64,000 nucleotides of DNA from NCBI RefSeq assembly GCF_001654455.1, contig NZ_CP015772.1:2294001-2358000 (forward strand), read 5' to 3'. The stretch is from Niabella ginsenosidivorans (GTDB taxonomy: Bacteria > Bacteroidota > Bacteroidia > Chitinophagales > Chitinophagaceae). The notes beneath the pieces were generated by a model, which ran no database searches, was not told the DNA's origin, and saw only the letters and a program-made list of their open reading frames with translations. Both the position numbers and the translations under genes were made by a program. Numbering within the stretch: position 1 is the stretch's first letter; each line of letters opens with the position of its first letter. Below are positions 26,048-36,001 of this stretch, in pieces.

Positions 26048-28267
26048 CTATTCAGTTTGTTTTAAAACAGAAATTTGTTCCCTATATGAAAGTTTTCCTT
26101 GCCGATAATCTGCATTAATGATTGTATAACCTGGTGCATAAAGCCTAAACGATACATTCCAATTCTTCGGAAACGCAGGCAGCAAATAATTTTTACCCTT
26201 ATATGTTTGCAATAACATATATTGAATCGTTAATAATAAATTGCTTCCATGATCCTGGTCGGGCGTCCAGTCATAATTTGGGCCCCACATTGCCGGAAAA
26301 CGGTAATTGGAATTTGTGTTTGCTATTTTTTCTTTCAGCATGGCTGGCAAAGAATCTGTAAGGCCCAGTATGGCGGCTATTTGTCCGTCCTGCCCCCATC
26401 CTTTATTCAAATTGTTTACACGGTGTTTGTAGGTACGTATTCCTGTTTCTTTTAAATCATTTGAAAAATTTGATACGCCAAATGGGAACACAGCATATAG
26501 TTCAGGATTTTCCACATTGCAGGCAACGTTTAAATATTCTTCTGCAGGAATAAATATATTACCTTCAACCGTTGCTTTTTGCGGAACAGGAGGCAATGTT
26601 TTGATGAGCGTATCAAAGAATGCTTTATCATTTTTCTCCATCAAATTCCCGGGCAAATCTTTTAAAGCATTCAGTACACAATGTAGGCCCGCAACGCAAG
26701 GCAAATCATTTACCACGTTATACCAATATGTTTCGATAGACTGTGTTGGCGTTATACGCATTTTATTACGGTCTGCAACAAAGCGGCTATTAAAATACAG
26801 TAGTGCCTGTTTTATAAAAGGCAAGGCTTTTCCCTGCAAAAATGCAGTGTCGTTTGTGTAAGCATAATAATCAAGCATCATCTTACTCAGTTCAAGCGAC
26901 TGCACCCAGATAAATCTTATGTATTCATTGGTTACATCTTTTGGCGTAACACCTGTTCTGTCCCAGCCGTAATCACCATTGCTGTATGTGCCAAACACGG
27001 AAATTGTTTCAGGAATAAAAAGTCCTTCCGCATCATAAAATTTCTGCGCCATTGTTTTAAACGCGTCTGTTCTATCGAGATAAAATTTGAAAAACGATTG
27101 CATCAAATTAAAATCGCCGGACGCAAACATAGCGTAGTAAGGAAGTCGTGTATTTTGCCACCAAAAATCGTTGCCCCAATTCCTGTAATCAGAACTAAGT
27201 GGATATGCTGCGTTGGTATATTGCGGCTCTGTTGTAAAAATGGAACCATTGAATTTTACAGGAAAATTTCCACGTCCGCTGCATGCGGCCATGTATCGCT
27301 GCAAGATGTATGATTGTGTGAGTTTATAGCCAAATGCCTTATCGCCTGGAATATTTATATAAACATAACTTTTGTTCCAGAATGCGCCCCACCATTTTTT
27401 ACTGTTATCCAATGCCGCCGTTAATGATGACTGACCAGCAATTGCCGCTATTTGCTTTTTCCATTCGTCAACAGATTTTACTTGTGATGAATGCGCAGTT
27501 ATTTTAAGCATTGCTTTTATAAGAGCGACTTTTGATGATAATGTTGAATCATTTGATTTAACAAACGCTTTCCCCGACATGGCAACACCGAAAACTCGGT
27601 TGCTTATCAGGTCGGGAAAGTTTTGTTTTTGTGCAAGCAGATTCTGATGCCGCACTGTTAAATCATACAACTGTGAACCTTTATTTGCATGACACCATTC
27701 AACTATATTTTTAGCTGGAAGAAAAGTATCGGCACTCTCTTCAAGTTTCAGAGCAGGTGGAAGCGGGTTGGTTGTCCATGCAGAAAAACTTTCTTCTGCT
27801 GTTATGATATGTGGCACTTTTCTCCATGACTCTGCCGTAACAGTTATTTCTCTTTTCTGTTTGCTATCGAATGTTATGTATGCAACATTGTTTGAAGCAT
27901 CCATGAATAAGCGAATAGTTGCGTCGCCTGCTTTTATTTCAATTACGCCTTCATTTAACAATAAGGTTTGAACAAAAGGCTTGCCCTGCTTAAACGGGTT
28001 TGGTGAGAGATGCACCCGTACCCTTCCTAATTTCATCAACCGGTTTGCTTCACTAATGGCATCTGTTCTTGATAAATAAAATAATAAATCACCGCCTTCT
28101 TCTACCCAAACATTCATTCCCAACTCACCATTTCCCAATGGCATAGAACCGGCTGAATTCTGAGAAGGCATATTCCATACTACATTATAATCGCTCACCT
28201 GCTGCGCGTGTAGCCCTGCCGGCAGGCAACAGAAAAACATTCCTAAAAATTTCAGTAACCGCTTCAT
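26048..28267 (-). CDS. DUF5703-domain (alpha/alpha)6 glycosidase-like protein, exported
   Basis: I use the ATG at 28267 (MKRLLKFLGMFFCCLPAGLHAQ, a standard signal peptide). An upstream ATG at 28306 adds 13 polar residues. The mature N-terminus (VVWNMPSQNSAGSMPLGNGE) is the DUF5703 signature, which resembles the beta-domain of GH95 and other six-hairpin enzymes. An (alpha/alpha)6 barrel follows (GNDFWWQNTRLPYYAMFASG near 380) and a C-terminal domain with YLLPAFPKNWNVSFRLYAPG. 739 residues fits the group. The activity of DUF5703 proteins is, as far as I know, not firmly assigned. By fold it should be an exo-glycosidase on the PUL glycan. Confidence 0.78.
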   Translation of the reverse strand: MKRLLKFLGMFFCCLPAGLHAQQVSDYNVVWNMPSQNSAGSMPLGNGELGMNVWVEEGGDLLFYLSRTDAISEANRLMKLGRVRVHLSPNPFKQGKPFVQTLLLNEGVIEIKAGDATIRLFMDASNNVAYITFDSKQKREITVTAESWRKVPHIITAEESFSAWTTNPLPPALKLEESADTFLPAKNIVEWCHANKGSQLYDLTVRHQNLLAQKQNFPDLISNRVFGVAMSGKAFVKSNDSTLSSKVALIKAMLKITAHSSQVKSVDEWKKQIAAIAGQSSLTAALDNSKKWWGAFWNKSYVYINIPGDKAFGYKLTQSYILQRYMAACSGRGNFPVKFNGSIFTTEPQYTNAAYPLSSDYRNWGNDFWWQNTRLPYYAMFASGDFNLMQSFFKFYLDRTDAFKTMAQKFYDAEGLFIPETISVFGTYSNGDYGWDRTGVTPKDVTNEYIRFIWVQSLELSKMMLDYYAYTNDTAFLQGKALPFIKQALLYFNSRFVADRNKMRITPTQSIETYWYNVVNDLPCVAGLHCVLNALKDLPGNLMEKNDKAFFDTLIKTLPPVPQKATVEGNIFIPAEEYLNVACNVENPELYAVFPFGVSNFSNDLKETGIRTYKHRVNNLNKGWGQDGQIAAILGLTDSLPAMLKEKIANTNSNYRFPAMWGPNYDWTPDQDHGSNLLLTIQYMLLQTYKGKNYLLPAFPKNWNVSFRLYAPGYTIINADYRQGKLSYREQISVLKQTE

Positions 28268-28350
28268 TTTTGTGTAATCCGTGTGCTGTTCATTTATTGA
28301 ATCCATGCAATGACTATGGTTCTGCGTTCTTTATTATTCATTCAAATCTT

Positions 28351-30195
28351 TTATGGAATCATATTCCTATGCAGCAGCCCGAAATAAACCAGCCCAAAAA
28401 GCCCGGCGTTCCACCCCTGCAACTGATAGCCCATATTCTCTCCTGTACTGCTGTTGATGTATTCATTAGGCGACCAATCGCCGGAAGCAACCAGATCGGC
28501 GTGGGCTACTTTTTTTACCAAATCAATGGCTTCTTTTTCCCTGCCGGCACGTATCCGTGCCCAACAGTCCATAAAGCTTAGCCAGGGCCAAACTCCTCCA
28601 TTATGATATGTACCCGGAGCATAACCAAACGATGCCGGATAATAAGGATATGTTTCAGCAATACCATAAGAGGTCATGCTGATGCTATTTAAGGAAGCAA
28701 TTATTTCCAATGCCCTTTTCTCTGGTACCACATTAAACAAAATACCAATTGCCTGATCCTGAAGCAGCTTATCGTTCACTTCCCCGTTCTTCCATATCTG
28801 GTTGTAATAATGACCATTCCATAAGCCTCCTTCCGCAACTGGCTTATTCATAAAATAAAACCCTTTCTGATACGCCAACCGGTACCGGTTCCCGCTTTCT
28901 GCATCATTGCATTCACCGGCCAACACTTCCATTTGTTTAAGCGCAGCCAAATAGATCAAACAAGAAAAGGGAGCATATTTACGACCTTCCACACCTTTTA
29001 CATCTTTCCAGTCGCCCCAGAAAGATACCTGTACCGGTAACCCGTTTCCATCTGTATCCCGGGCTATCAGCCAATCCATCGCTTTTTTAAGTGAAGGCCA
29101 CCAACTGAGCAGCTGTTTTCTGTTATGATATAATTGATAATAGCGCACCGCACGTAACACAAAGAACGCGTTAATGTCAATATCATCGTTCCGCTCTATC
29201 AGCGGAAAAATTGTTGTTGGTATCTTTCCTGATGATTGCTGCTGTTCAATGCTTTCTTCAATCATTTTTTTTTCCAGATCTTTGAACAAAACCAGGTGCA
29301 GCCAGGAAGTCCAGTAGCTGTCCCGCTGGTTCAGTTCGGCATATCCCATAGTAAGCACTTCCCCGTTTTTGGTATACCGGGTTAACGAAATACCCGGAAC
29401 CATATACCAGCGCAGGTAATGATCCAGCTCCCGGTCGCCAATTTGAGGAATTGCATGGCTGAACAATTCTGTACTTGCTTTTAAAGCCGACCATTGCCGG
29501 TATCCAAAATCTGTGATTTCACTTACGGACCGGAACCGGTTTGCTGCATTCCACTCATCATCATAAAAGGCAAGCATTACCCTGACCCTACGATGCTCCT
29601 TTGCTTTCAGAGACAGCTTTATAGAAAGTGCTCCATTTTTCCATACTGTTTCAGCGTCGCTGCTCAGCTGAAAATCACTGGCCATTATTCCTGAATAGCC
29701 TGAAGCTTTAAAAGCTTGCGCATTACGGGCCAGCGAATCTGGTGTTATTTTTATTTCAAAATCTTCCTGTGGCCCGGCATTGAAACAATTCAGTTCAAGA
29801 AGCAGCACGGGCAGGGACGCCGTTTCTGCATCATTTACCGCTAAAGGGCAGAAGGATAAAGTATTGATCTGTGTTGTGATCAGTTCTGACTGGCCATAGG
29901 CGCTTTTTACAAACGGGAAACTGCGTTCTACTTTCTTTTCTTTAAACCCGGAGAACGAATGCTGCCGTTTTCCTTTTTCTATACTGAACAGAATGCTGCC
30001 TCTGTCTTTAAGCCATTCTCCCAGGGTGCCGGGGTTTTGAAAGACCCGTTTAAAAAAGCCCCCGTCTTCTGAAGCATTCACCGTCATTGCAAAATTGGCA
30101 ACAGGATACCCGTCAATAACCAGAGGGCTATGGGAAGCGCATTCCCCGGTAAATACAGCAATCGTCAATGTAAAAAAAAGTAAACACCACCTCAT
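28351..30195 (-). CDS. Six-hairpin glycosidase-like protein, exported
   Basis: 614 residues with a signal peptide (about 1-20). An N-terminal beta-sandwich (about 25-230) precedes an (alpha/alpha)6 barrel with NQRDSYWTSWLHLVL (about 295-310), FWGDWKDVKGVEGRKYAPFS near 395, GVWPWLSFMDCWAR near 540 and EYINSSTGENMGYQLQGW near 585. The pattern resembles glycogen-debranching-enzyme C-terminal, GH63 and GH116-type barrels, but I cannot place it in one CAZy family. It is the first enzyme gene downstream of the SusC1/SusD1 pair and probably acts on the imported oligosaccharide. Confidence 0.7.
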   Translation of the reverse strand: MRWCLLFFTLTIAVFTGECASHSPLVIDGYPVANFAMTVNASEDGGFFKRVFQNPGTLGEWLKDRGSILFSIEKGKRQHSFSGFKEKKVERSFPFVKSAYGQSELITTQINTLSFCPLAVNDAETASLPVLLLELNCFNAGPQEDFEIKITPDSLARNAQAFKASGYSGIMASDFQLSSDAETVWKNGALSIKLSLKAKEHRRVRVMLAFYDDEWNAANRFRSVSEITDFGYRQWSALKASTELFSHAIPQIGDRELDHYLRWYMVPGISLTRYTKNGEVLTMGYAELNQRDSYWTSWLHLVLFKDLEKKMIEESIEQQQSSGKIPTTIFPLIERNDDIDINAFFVLRAVRYYQLYHNRKQLLSWWPSLKKAMDWLIARDTDGNGLPVQVSFWGDWKDVKGVEGRKYAPFSCLIYLAALKQMEVLAGECNDAESGNRYRLAYQKGFYFMNKPVAEGGLWNGHYYNQIWKNGEVNDKLLQDQAIGILFNVVPEKRALEIIASLNSISMTSYGIAETYPYYPASFGYAPGTYHNGGVWPWLSFMDCWARIRAGREKEAIDLVKKVAHADLVASGDWSPNEYINSSTGENMGYQLQGWNAGLFGLVYFGLLHRNMIP

Positions 30196-30261
30196 AAATA
30201 AAAAAGTTTTGTATGCGATTTTACCTCCTACGAGTTAGTCAATCCTCAGTCTGTTCATCTG

Positions 30262-30298
30262 AATAAGGCTCCTTTACCAATTAAAAGGAGCCGTTATT
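30262..30298 (-). terminator. Hairpin between susD1 and the enzyme genes
   Basis: AATAAGGCTCCTTT (30262-30275) pairs with AAAGGAGCCGTTATT (30284-30298), leaving an 8-base loop and one bulge. On the transcribed minus strand no long T run follows, so it may be a processing or stabilising hairpin, or a partial terminator, instead of a full stop. It lies about 55 bases after the susD1 stop and about 65 before the next start. Confidence 0.5.
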
Positions 30299-30352
30299 CT
30301 ATTGTTCTTACTTATTAAAAACTCCTCATAATTACACAGTGCTAAAAGACAC

Positions 30353-31897
30353 CTAGTACCCGGGGTTTTGTGTAACCACACTTGGGTTCTTGATCTGTTC
30401 GCTATACGGCACCGGATATAAAAGCATATAATTCTGAATATTGTAGGAACGGGAAGTAAATTCCCATCCCGGGTTGCGATAACTGGACGGATCTGCCTTT
30501 TCAATCGTTGCATAGGCTTTCATTACCGGAAGCGCACGATCTGTACGCAGCAGATCAAACCAGCGATGTCCTTCAAAAGCCAGTTCAATACGCCGCTCCC
30601 GTTCAATAGCCAGGCGAAAAGCTTCCTGATTTGGAATATCCGCCGCGGTAAAAGGCTTTGTAAGACCGGCACGTGCCCTTACCTGGTTGAGCAGGTCAAA
30701 AGCTTCGCCACCGGCCGTGTATCCTTTTTCATTAAGCGCCTCGGCCAACATCAGCAATACATCTGCATATCTGTAAATAACCATATTACAGGGGTTCTGC
30801 TGACGGGCTGATCGGTCTGTATAAACAATCCACTTTTTTATGTAGGCCACGGGATCCTTGGAAGACTGACCGGGAATAGGCAAATCTACCACGCCTACAG
30901 ATATGTTTTTTCGCTTATCCGCGGGATCATAATATCCGTTTTTCAGCAGGTCTTTGGTTGGAATATTCCATTGTGTTCCGTTGCCTGAACCTCCGTCATT
31001 TACGATGGCATTCCATGCAACATCACCCAACGGCACCCAACTAAATACGAGTGCATTATTGCCCGTTGTCGGGTCGGAGCTGTACTGTACCTCAAAAATG
31101 GATTCAACACCATTCTTATGTGCAGGATTAAAACAGTTGGCATAATCCGGTTCCAGCGCATATCCCTTAATCTGACGCAGCGCTGTTATGGCACCATCAT
31201 AATCTTTACGTGTAAGCTGCACCTTGGCCAACAATGTTAAGGCAGCACCTTTAGTAATACGCCCTTTTTCTGCAGTTCCATAAGCGTCCGGGAGGTTTTC
31301 AACCGCAAAATTGGCGTCCTCAATAATCGCATTATAAACATCGTTTATAGGTGAGCGGGGTATTGTAAAGGCTTCCCCTGCTTTTTCAACAGGCTTTAAA
31401 AGGAGTGGTACATCTCCATAAAAACGCACCAGGTTGAAGTAATGGAATGCCCGGGCAAAACGGGCCTCTGCCTCCATCCGCTCTTTTAGCCCAGCTGTAG
31501 TAATAATGCCTTCCGGAGCATTATTTAATAAATCCAGAAACGTATTAATTTTATAAATAGCACCATAACCTGCAACCCAGTAACCATTAACCAGATTTGT
31601 GGAAGTCATATAAAACTCATCCAGTTCCTCAAAAGGCACGGTGCCGGTGCCCCTGTTGCCTATATTGAACTGGTCCGTTGTATTATCCGACCGTAGCTCG
31701 CCCATTACATATATACTAGGCAATACATCCCGGTATCCTGAATACACCGCATTCAGGGTGGAGAGATAATCATTTTCCGATTTATAAAAATTATTTGAAG
31801 ACAAGGTCAATTCCGGCTGAAGATCTAAAAAAGACTTTGAGCAGGACGTCATCAATACCGCTATAGAAAGCGTCAGTAGTATAGATTGTTTTTTCAT
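30353..31897 (-). CDS. SusD/RagB-family glycan-binding lipoprotein (pair 1)
   Basis: 514 residues. The signal ends in a lipobox (AVLMTSC, Cys19) followed by SKSFLDLQPE, the usual SusD mature start. TPR-like helices and the loop-rich binding lobe follow, with family blocks such as AEARFARAFHYFNLVRFYGDVPL near 135-155 and the C-terminal ERRIELAFEGHRWFDLLR. SusD proteins cap the TonB-dependent SusC channel on the outer face of the outer membrane and bind the oligosaccharide. Its start lies 11 bases after the susC1 stop, the normal pairing. It precedes the enzyme run. Confidence 0.95.
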   Translation of the reverse strand: MKKQSILLTLSIAVLMTSCSKSFLDLQPELTLSSNNFYKSENDYLSTLNAVYSGYRDVLPSIYVMGELRSDNTTDQFNIGNRGTGTVPFEELDEFYMTSTNLVNGYWVAGYGAIYKINTFLDLLNNAPEGIITTAGLKERMEAEARFARAFHYFNLVRFYGDVPLLLKPVEKAGEAFTIPRSPINDVYNAIIEDANFAVENLPDAYGTAEKGRITKGAALTLLAKVQLTRKDYDGAITALRQIKGYALEPDYANCFNPAHKNGVESIFEVQYSSDPTTGNNALVFSWVPLGDVAWNAIVNDGGSGNGTQWNIPTKDLLKNGYYDPADKRKNISVGVVDLPIPGQSSKDPVAYIKKWIVYTDRSARQQNPCNMVIYRYADVLLMLAEALNEKGYTAGGEAFDLLNQVRARAGLTKPFTAADIPNQEAFRLAIERERRIELAFEGHRWFDLLRTDRALPVMKAYATIEKADPSSYRNPGWEFTSRSYNIQNYMLLYPVPYSEQIKNPSVVTQNPGY

Positions 31898-31908
31898 GCC
31901 TGTATTAT

Positions 31909-34900
31909 TTAAAAAGAGATGTTTGTTCCAAATGTTACTGTTCTTGCCAACGGATAGATCTGAATATAATTACCCATCTGCAGATCTGTACCGGCAAAAT
32001 TTCCTTCAGGATTATTTAATGGCGACTTGCAGAACATGGCGGCATTCTGAACAGAAATATAGAAGCGGGCATTTGTAAAAACTTTACCTTTTTGAAGTAA
32101 GAATTTAGGCAACGTATAGCCTAAAGTAACATTGTTAATTGACAAATAAGATGCATCCCAGATCCACGTACTGTTTCCCAAACGAACATATTGCAGCTGA
32201 TTGTCGTGATCCACTGTAGTTGGCATAATGCCCTTGCCGGGCTGTTCGGGCGATTTCCAGCGATCCAGTACGCTGGTCTCCAGATTGAACACGCCGTCCA
32301 TATTATGAATAAACTGGAACTGGTTCACGTTCACCTGTGCGCCCCAGGAGCCGTTTATCAGCATGCTCAGATCAAAGTTCCGGTACTTTACATTATTAGT
32401 CATCCCGAAAATGAACTTAGGATGAGGATTGCCGATGATAGTGCGGTCATCCGGCGTTATTTGCCCGTCATTATTGGTATCCTGTATTTTTAAAGAGCCC
32501 GCATACGCATAAGGATTATGATTATGATCTGCCTCCGCTTCTGCCTGATCTTTATAAACCCCAAGTATCTTGTACCCTCTGAACATAGAAATCGGTTGCC
32601 CTACTGCGGTGTAGCCTGATCCATTAAACTCATCCCCAACCTCTATAGGATCTGCAAAATCATTCAGCGCAAGAACCTTATTCTTATTGAACGTAATATT
32701 AAAACCGGTATTCCACTGAAAGTCCTCCCTGTTAAAGTTGACTGAATTAACAGTAAACTCCCAGCCTTTATTCTCCACCTCCCCCATATTTGTTAAAACG
32801 CTAACGGCCCCAAGCAGCACGGGTGTTGGGCGGTTTAACAAAAGATCATAGGTTCTGCGGTTATAATAATCAACAGTAAAGCTCAGGCGACGGTCTAGAA
32901 TACTCAGGTCCAGCCCAAAATCATATTCTTTATTCTTTTCCCAGGTAAGCCCTTTATCTACATAAGCCGGGTAGCGGCCTGTTGCCAAATTATTACTAAA
33001 GGTATAATTGGCATTTACAAGTGCCGGATAATAAGCAAAAGAACTGCCGATATTGGCGTTGCCTGTATAACCATAGCTGGCCCTTAGTTTTAATACATTT
33101 ATATCCCTGATCTTTTTAAGAAATGATTCATTGGCCACATCCCAGCCAACAGATACAGAGGGGAATGTACCCCAGCGCCCTGATTGTGAAAAACGGGAGG
33201 AACCATCGCGCCGGATGGACGCGTTAAAATAATACCGGTTATCAAAATTATAATTGATCCTGGCCAGATAAGATTCTATCGCATACTTAAATGCGTCGCT
33301 GCCATCATCCGCAACTCCGGATGTACCCATGGCCTGGCGGTATACATAAGGAATCCTGTCATCAGGGTAATTCCATGCCTCCAGGTGGTCTGCATCATAA
33401 TCCTGCTTTTGTGCAGAATGGCCGGCCATAGCGTCAATTTCATGTTTGCCGCCAAATTTTTTGGTATAGGAAAGATAATTTTCAATCAGAAAATTGCGCA
33501 TTTCATCGCGTGAAGACTTTCCGTAAGACCAGGATTGATCTACTTCCGTCATCCAGTTACCCGTCCACATATCAGGGCTGCCAATGGATTGTGGGAAAAA
33601 ATACCTGGAACGTGAAAAGTTCATATCTGCCCCAATAACATTTTTCAGATAAAAGCCCTCTGCCAGTTGAATATCTACATTAGCGCTTGTTAATAACCGG
33701 AAATCATTTCTATAATCTGTAACATTATCGGTTACCAGATACCAGTTATTGTACAAAAAATTACCAATTTCCGCATCCCCGATGGTTTTGTTTAAACTGC
33801 CGTCAGAATTGCGCGCCGCAATTGTTGGATTGGGCAGATACAGTGAGTTCAGTAGATCGCTGTTAAACGTTTGCCGCAGGTTATAGCTTGGGTTAACACG
33901 CAAACCAATTTTCAGGAATGGAAATGGATTGGATTCTGTATTCAATCTTAATGAATACCGTTTATAGCCCGTATTCCTCATTACGCCATCTACGGAATAG
34001 TAGTCAAACGAAAGAAACATATTGCTTTTTGGCGTTCCGCTGGTAATAGTAACGTTATATTGCTCAGTAGGAGCAGTGCGGGTTATATTGTCGAACCAGT
34101 TCTCCCCCGTTCCTTTATAATTTACATACTTCCGGTAGCCCGCATAGGTGTCAGGAATATTATTTGGATCAAATGTGCCCCCGGCATCTTCTATCCAGGC
34201 TTTTACTCTTTCCAGCTGGTATTGCGCATATTGCTCTCCGTTTAACATGTGAAACTTTCCACGTTCCGGAATGGTCTGAAATCCGTAATACGCCCCTACT
34301 TCCAGTTTCAGCTTTTCTTTATTTTTTCCTGATTTTGTTGTAACAAGCACTACGCCATTTGATCCCCGGGATCCATAGATGGCAGTTGAGGCCGCATCCT
34401 TAAGAATCGTAATGGATTCGATATCTGATGGATTCAGGAAAGAAAGCACATCTGTTACCTGATCATAGCCCGGCGCCTCAATCGGCATACCATCAATAAC
34501 ATACAACGGATCATTTTTAGCGTTGATGGATCCTATTCCACGCACCCGTATATTGATGCCTGACCCTGGCCGTCCCTGGGGCTGAAGTACCTGCACCCCT
34601 GCAGCCTGCCCCTTAATGAGCTGCTCCATACTGGACGTCTTCAGGTTTTCAAAATTCTTGGCCTGGATAGTGGAAAGAGAAGAGGTTAGGGACCGGCGAT
34701 CTTTTGTACCATACCCAATAACCACTACTTCATCAATATCCTGTACATCCTGCTCCATTACCACATTAACGGTATGCCGATCTCTAACAGGAACCCGTTG
34801 GCTCTGATAGCCTACCAGTGAAAACAAAAGCACTGCATTTCCTTCAACAGCGTTGATCTTGTACTGCCCGTCCTCTTCGCTTACCGTTTTATGGGAGCTT

Positions 34901-35070
34901 CCTTCCAGGGAAACCGTTACGCCGCTGAGCGGTAAATTGGAAGTGTCCGTTATAATACCGGAAATACTATTTCTGTCTTGCGCCTGTAATTGCAGTGCGC
35001 TTATACAGAGTACTAATAAAGCGAATAAATTTTTTTTAAACAACTTTAATTGGTTTATTAAAAGATTCAT
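31909..35070 (-). CDS. SusC/RagA-family TonB-dependent transporter (pair 1)
   Basis: I use the ATG at 35070 (MNLLINQLKLFKK); an ATG 4 codons earlier is possible. After the signal peptide (ending LQLQAQ) there is a carboxypeptidase-regulatory-like domain (about 35-115), the motif DEVVVIGYGT, the plug (about 125-240, with GVQVLQPQGRPGSG and GSRGSNGVVLVTT) and a 22-strand barrel to the final AR.VTFGTNISF. About 1053 residues is typical. It imports oligosaccharides across the outer membrane using TonB energy. It is expressed from the shared-element promoter at 35694-35761 through a leader of about 600 bases. Confidence 0.95.
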   Translation of the reverse strand: MNLLINQLKLFKKNLFALLVLCISALQLQAQDRNSISGIITDTSNLPLSGVTVSLEGSSHKTVSEEDGQYKINAVEGNAVLLFSLVGYQSQRVPVRDRHTVNVVMEQDVQDIDEVVVIGYGTKDRRSLTSSLSTIQAKNFENLKTSSMEQLIKGQAAGVQVLQPQGRPGSGINIRVRGIGSINAKNDPLYVIDGMPIEAPGYDQVTDVLSFLNPSDIESITILKDAASTAIYGSRGSNGVVLVTTKSGKNKEKLKLEVGAYYGFQTIPERGKFHMLNGEQYAQYQLERVKAWIEDAGGTFDPNNIPDTYAGYRKYVNYKGTGENWFDNITRTAPTEQYNVTITSGTPKSNMFLSFDYYSVDGVMRNTGYKRYSLRLNTESNPFPFLKIGLRVNPSYNLRQTFNSDLLNSLYLPNPTIAARNSDGSLNKTIGDAEIGNFLYNNWYLVTDNVTDYRNDFRLLTSANVDIQLAEGFYLKNVIGADMNFSRSRYFFPQSIGSPDMWTGNWMTEVDQSWSYGKSSRDEMRNFLIENYLSYTKKFGGKHEIDAMAGHSAQKQDYDADHLEAWNYPDDRIPYVYRQAMGTSGVADDGSDAFKYAIESYLARINYNFDNRYYFNASIRRDGSSRFSQSGRWGTFPSVSVGWDVANESFLKKIRDINVLKLRASYGYTGNANIGSSFAYYPALVNANYTFSNNLATGRYPAYVDKGLTWEKNKEYDFGLDLSILDRRLSFTVDYYNRRTYDLLLNRPTPVLLGAVSVLTNMGEVENKGWEFTVNSVNFNREDFQWNTGFNITFNKNKVLALNDFADPIEVGDEFNGSGYTAVGQPISMFRGYKILGVYKDQAEAEADHNHNPYAYAGSLKIQDTNNDGQITPDDRTIIGNPHPKFIFGMTNNVKYRNFDLSMLINGSWGAQVNVNQFQFIHNMDGVFNLETSVLDRWKSPEQPGKGIMPTTVDHDNQLQYVRLGNSTWIWDASYLSINNVTLGYTLPKFLLQKGKVFTNARFYISVQNAAMFCKSPLNNPEGNFAGTDLQMGNYIQIYPLARTVTFGTNISF

Positions 35071-35082
35071 ATTCCAATACAT

Positions 35083-35687
35083 TTTGTAGTAAATAAGCGA
35101 TAAGCATTTATGCTCATCAGGTCTGTCGGCTGAAGTTCTTTTGTTGAGTACAGTATGCTACCATACTCGCAAAATCTCCTCTTCCCCGGCAATAGCCAGG
35201 TCTTTAATGTTCGTCAATCATCCATTTAAAACTTGATTAGCGGATTTATGACAATTTCTTTTTTGATACCGATTTTTGTTCTCTCAGAACAGCTGCAACT
35301 CCTTAAAATAAGCTGTACCTCTTAAGCTGCTCCAAAACTGTCCTTAACGGACCTGTTGGGTTTCCTCGTCTGGACCTCTGTTTTACAAACAAAGAAACAA
35401 TCACCAGAGGTACAGCAATAAATTAGAGCAATCGCAATCAAATAATTAATGTAAGGATCAGTGCCTGGCGGAGAATCAACTGTATTAAGCATCAAATCTG
35501 AAATCATCCATTTTCAGTAATCAATCTCGGGGTATCGCAATACATACCTGATAAACTACCGTACAATAACTCCTGAATACTAACGGATCTCGATTCAATT
35601 GCAGCATCCTTAAAATATGCTCCTGACGGAGACCTTACACGAAGCAACAAACACTGATAAAACATATAGCTTGCAATTTATATTTAC
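35083..35687 (-). other. Long 5' leader of susC1 with long-range inverted repeat
   Basis: About 600 bases between the predicted promoter and the susC1 start hold no convincing gene. The 11-mer GCTGTACCTCT (35312-35322) has its exact reverse complement AGAGGTACAGC at 35406-35416, which could close an 83-base loop in the RNA. The 14-mer ATCGGTATCAAAAA occurs on the minus strand at 35260-35273 and again, on the plus strand, in the susC2 leader (40997-41010). This may be an RNA-level control region or the scar of a deleted gene. Confidence 0.4.
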
Positions 35688-35693
35688 CAATAG

Positions 35694-35761
35694 CTAAATT
35701 ACTTGCGTAAGGCTGTTGAAACTCCCTTAATGCCATCAAAAAATGATGCTTTTATAACATA
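35694..35761 (-). promoter_or_regulatory. Predicted promoter P1 of susC1 with shared operator element
   Basis: Read on the minus strand: a 43-base block (35719-35761) containing the 16-mer TATGTTATAAAAGCAT at its upstream end and finishing with GTTT. After 17 bases comes TAATTTAG (35694-35701), 7 of 8 matches to the Bacteroidota -7 element TAnnTTTG. The same layout with an identical 16-mer occurs at 40907-40974 upstream of susC2, and a diverged form at 46685-46752. GTTT would be the -33 box and the block above it the activator site. Confidence 0.6.
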
Positions 35762-35950
35762 TTATATCCTTGCAATACGCCTAAAATGCAATAGATTTTA
35801 TATTTTGTATACCGCTTTATTTTTTGTTGACCGGAAGTAATCAACAACCGTTTTGTTAGGATTGGGGGAACCCGGAATAATCAAAACAGCAAAGTTGCCT
35901 GTACTGCAATACATAGGTAATCCTGAATATGAATACGAAAGACGCAAAAC

Positions 35951-35983
35951 AAAATAGCTTCGCTATACAGGCGAAGCTATTTT
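35951..35983 (-). terminator. Rho-independent terminator after susD2
   Basis: AAAATAGCTTCGC (35951-35963) and GCGAAGCTATTTT (35971-35983) form a perfect 13-bp stem with a 7-base loop, followed on the minus strand by GTTTTG. It lies 19 bases after the susD2 stop. It ends the susC2-susD2 unit and so makes susC1 depend on its own promoter. Confidence 0.85.
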
Positions 35984-36001
35984 ATGAATAGAAAAATACG
36001 A

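Noticed and set aside
35322-35507. Minus-strand open frame of 61 codons in the susC1 leader
   Set aside because: No ribosome-binding context, odd composition and overlap with the inverted repeat; probably not a gene.
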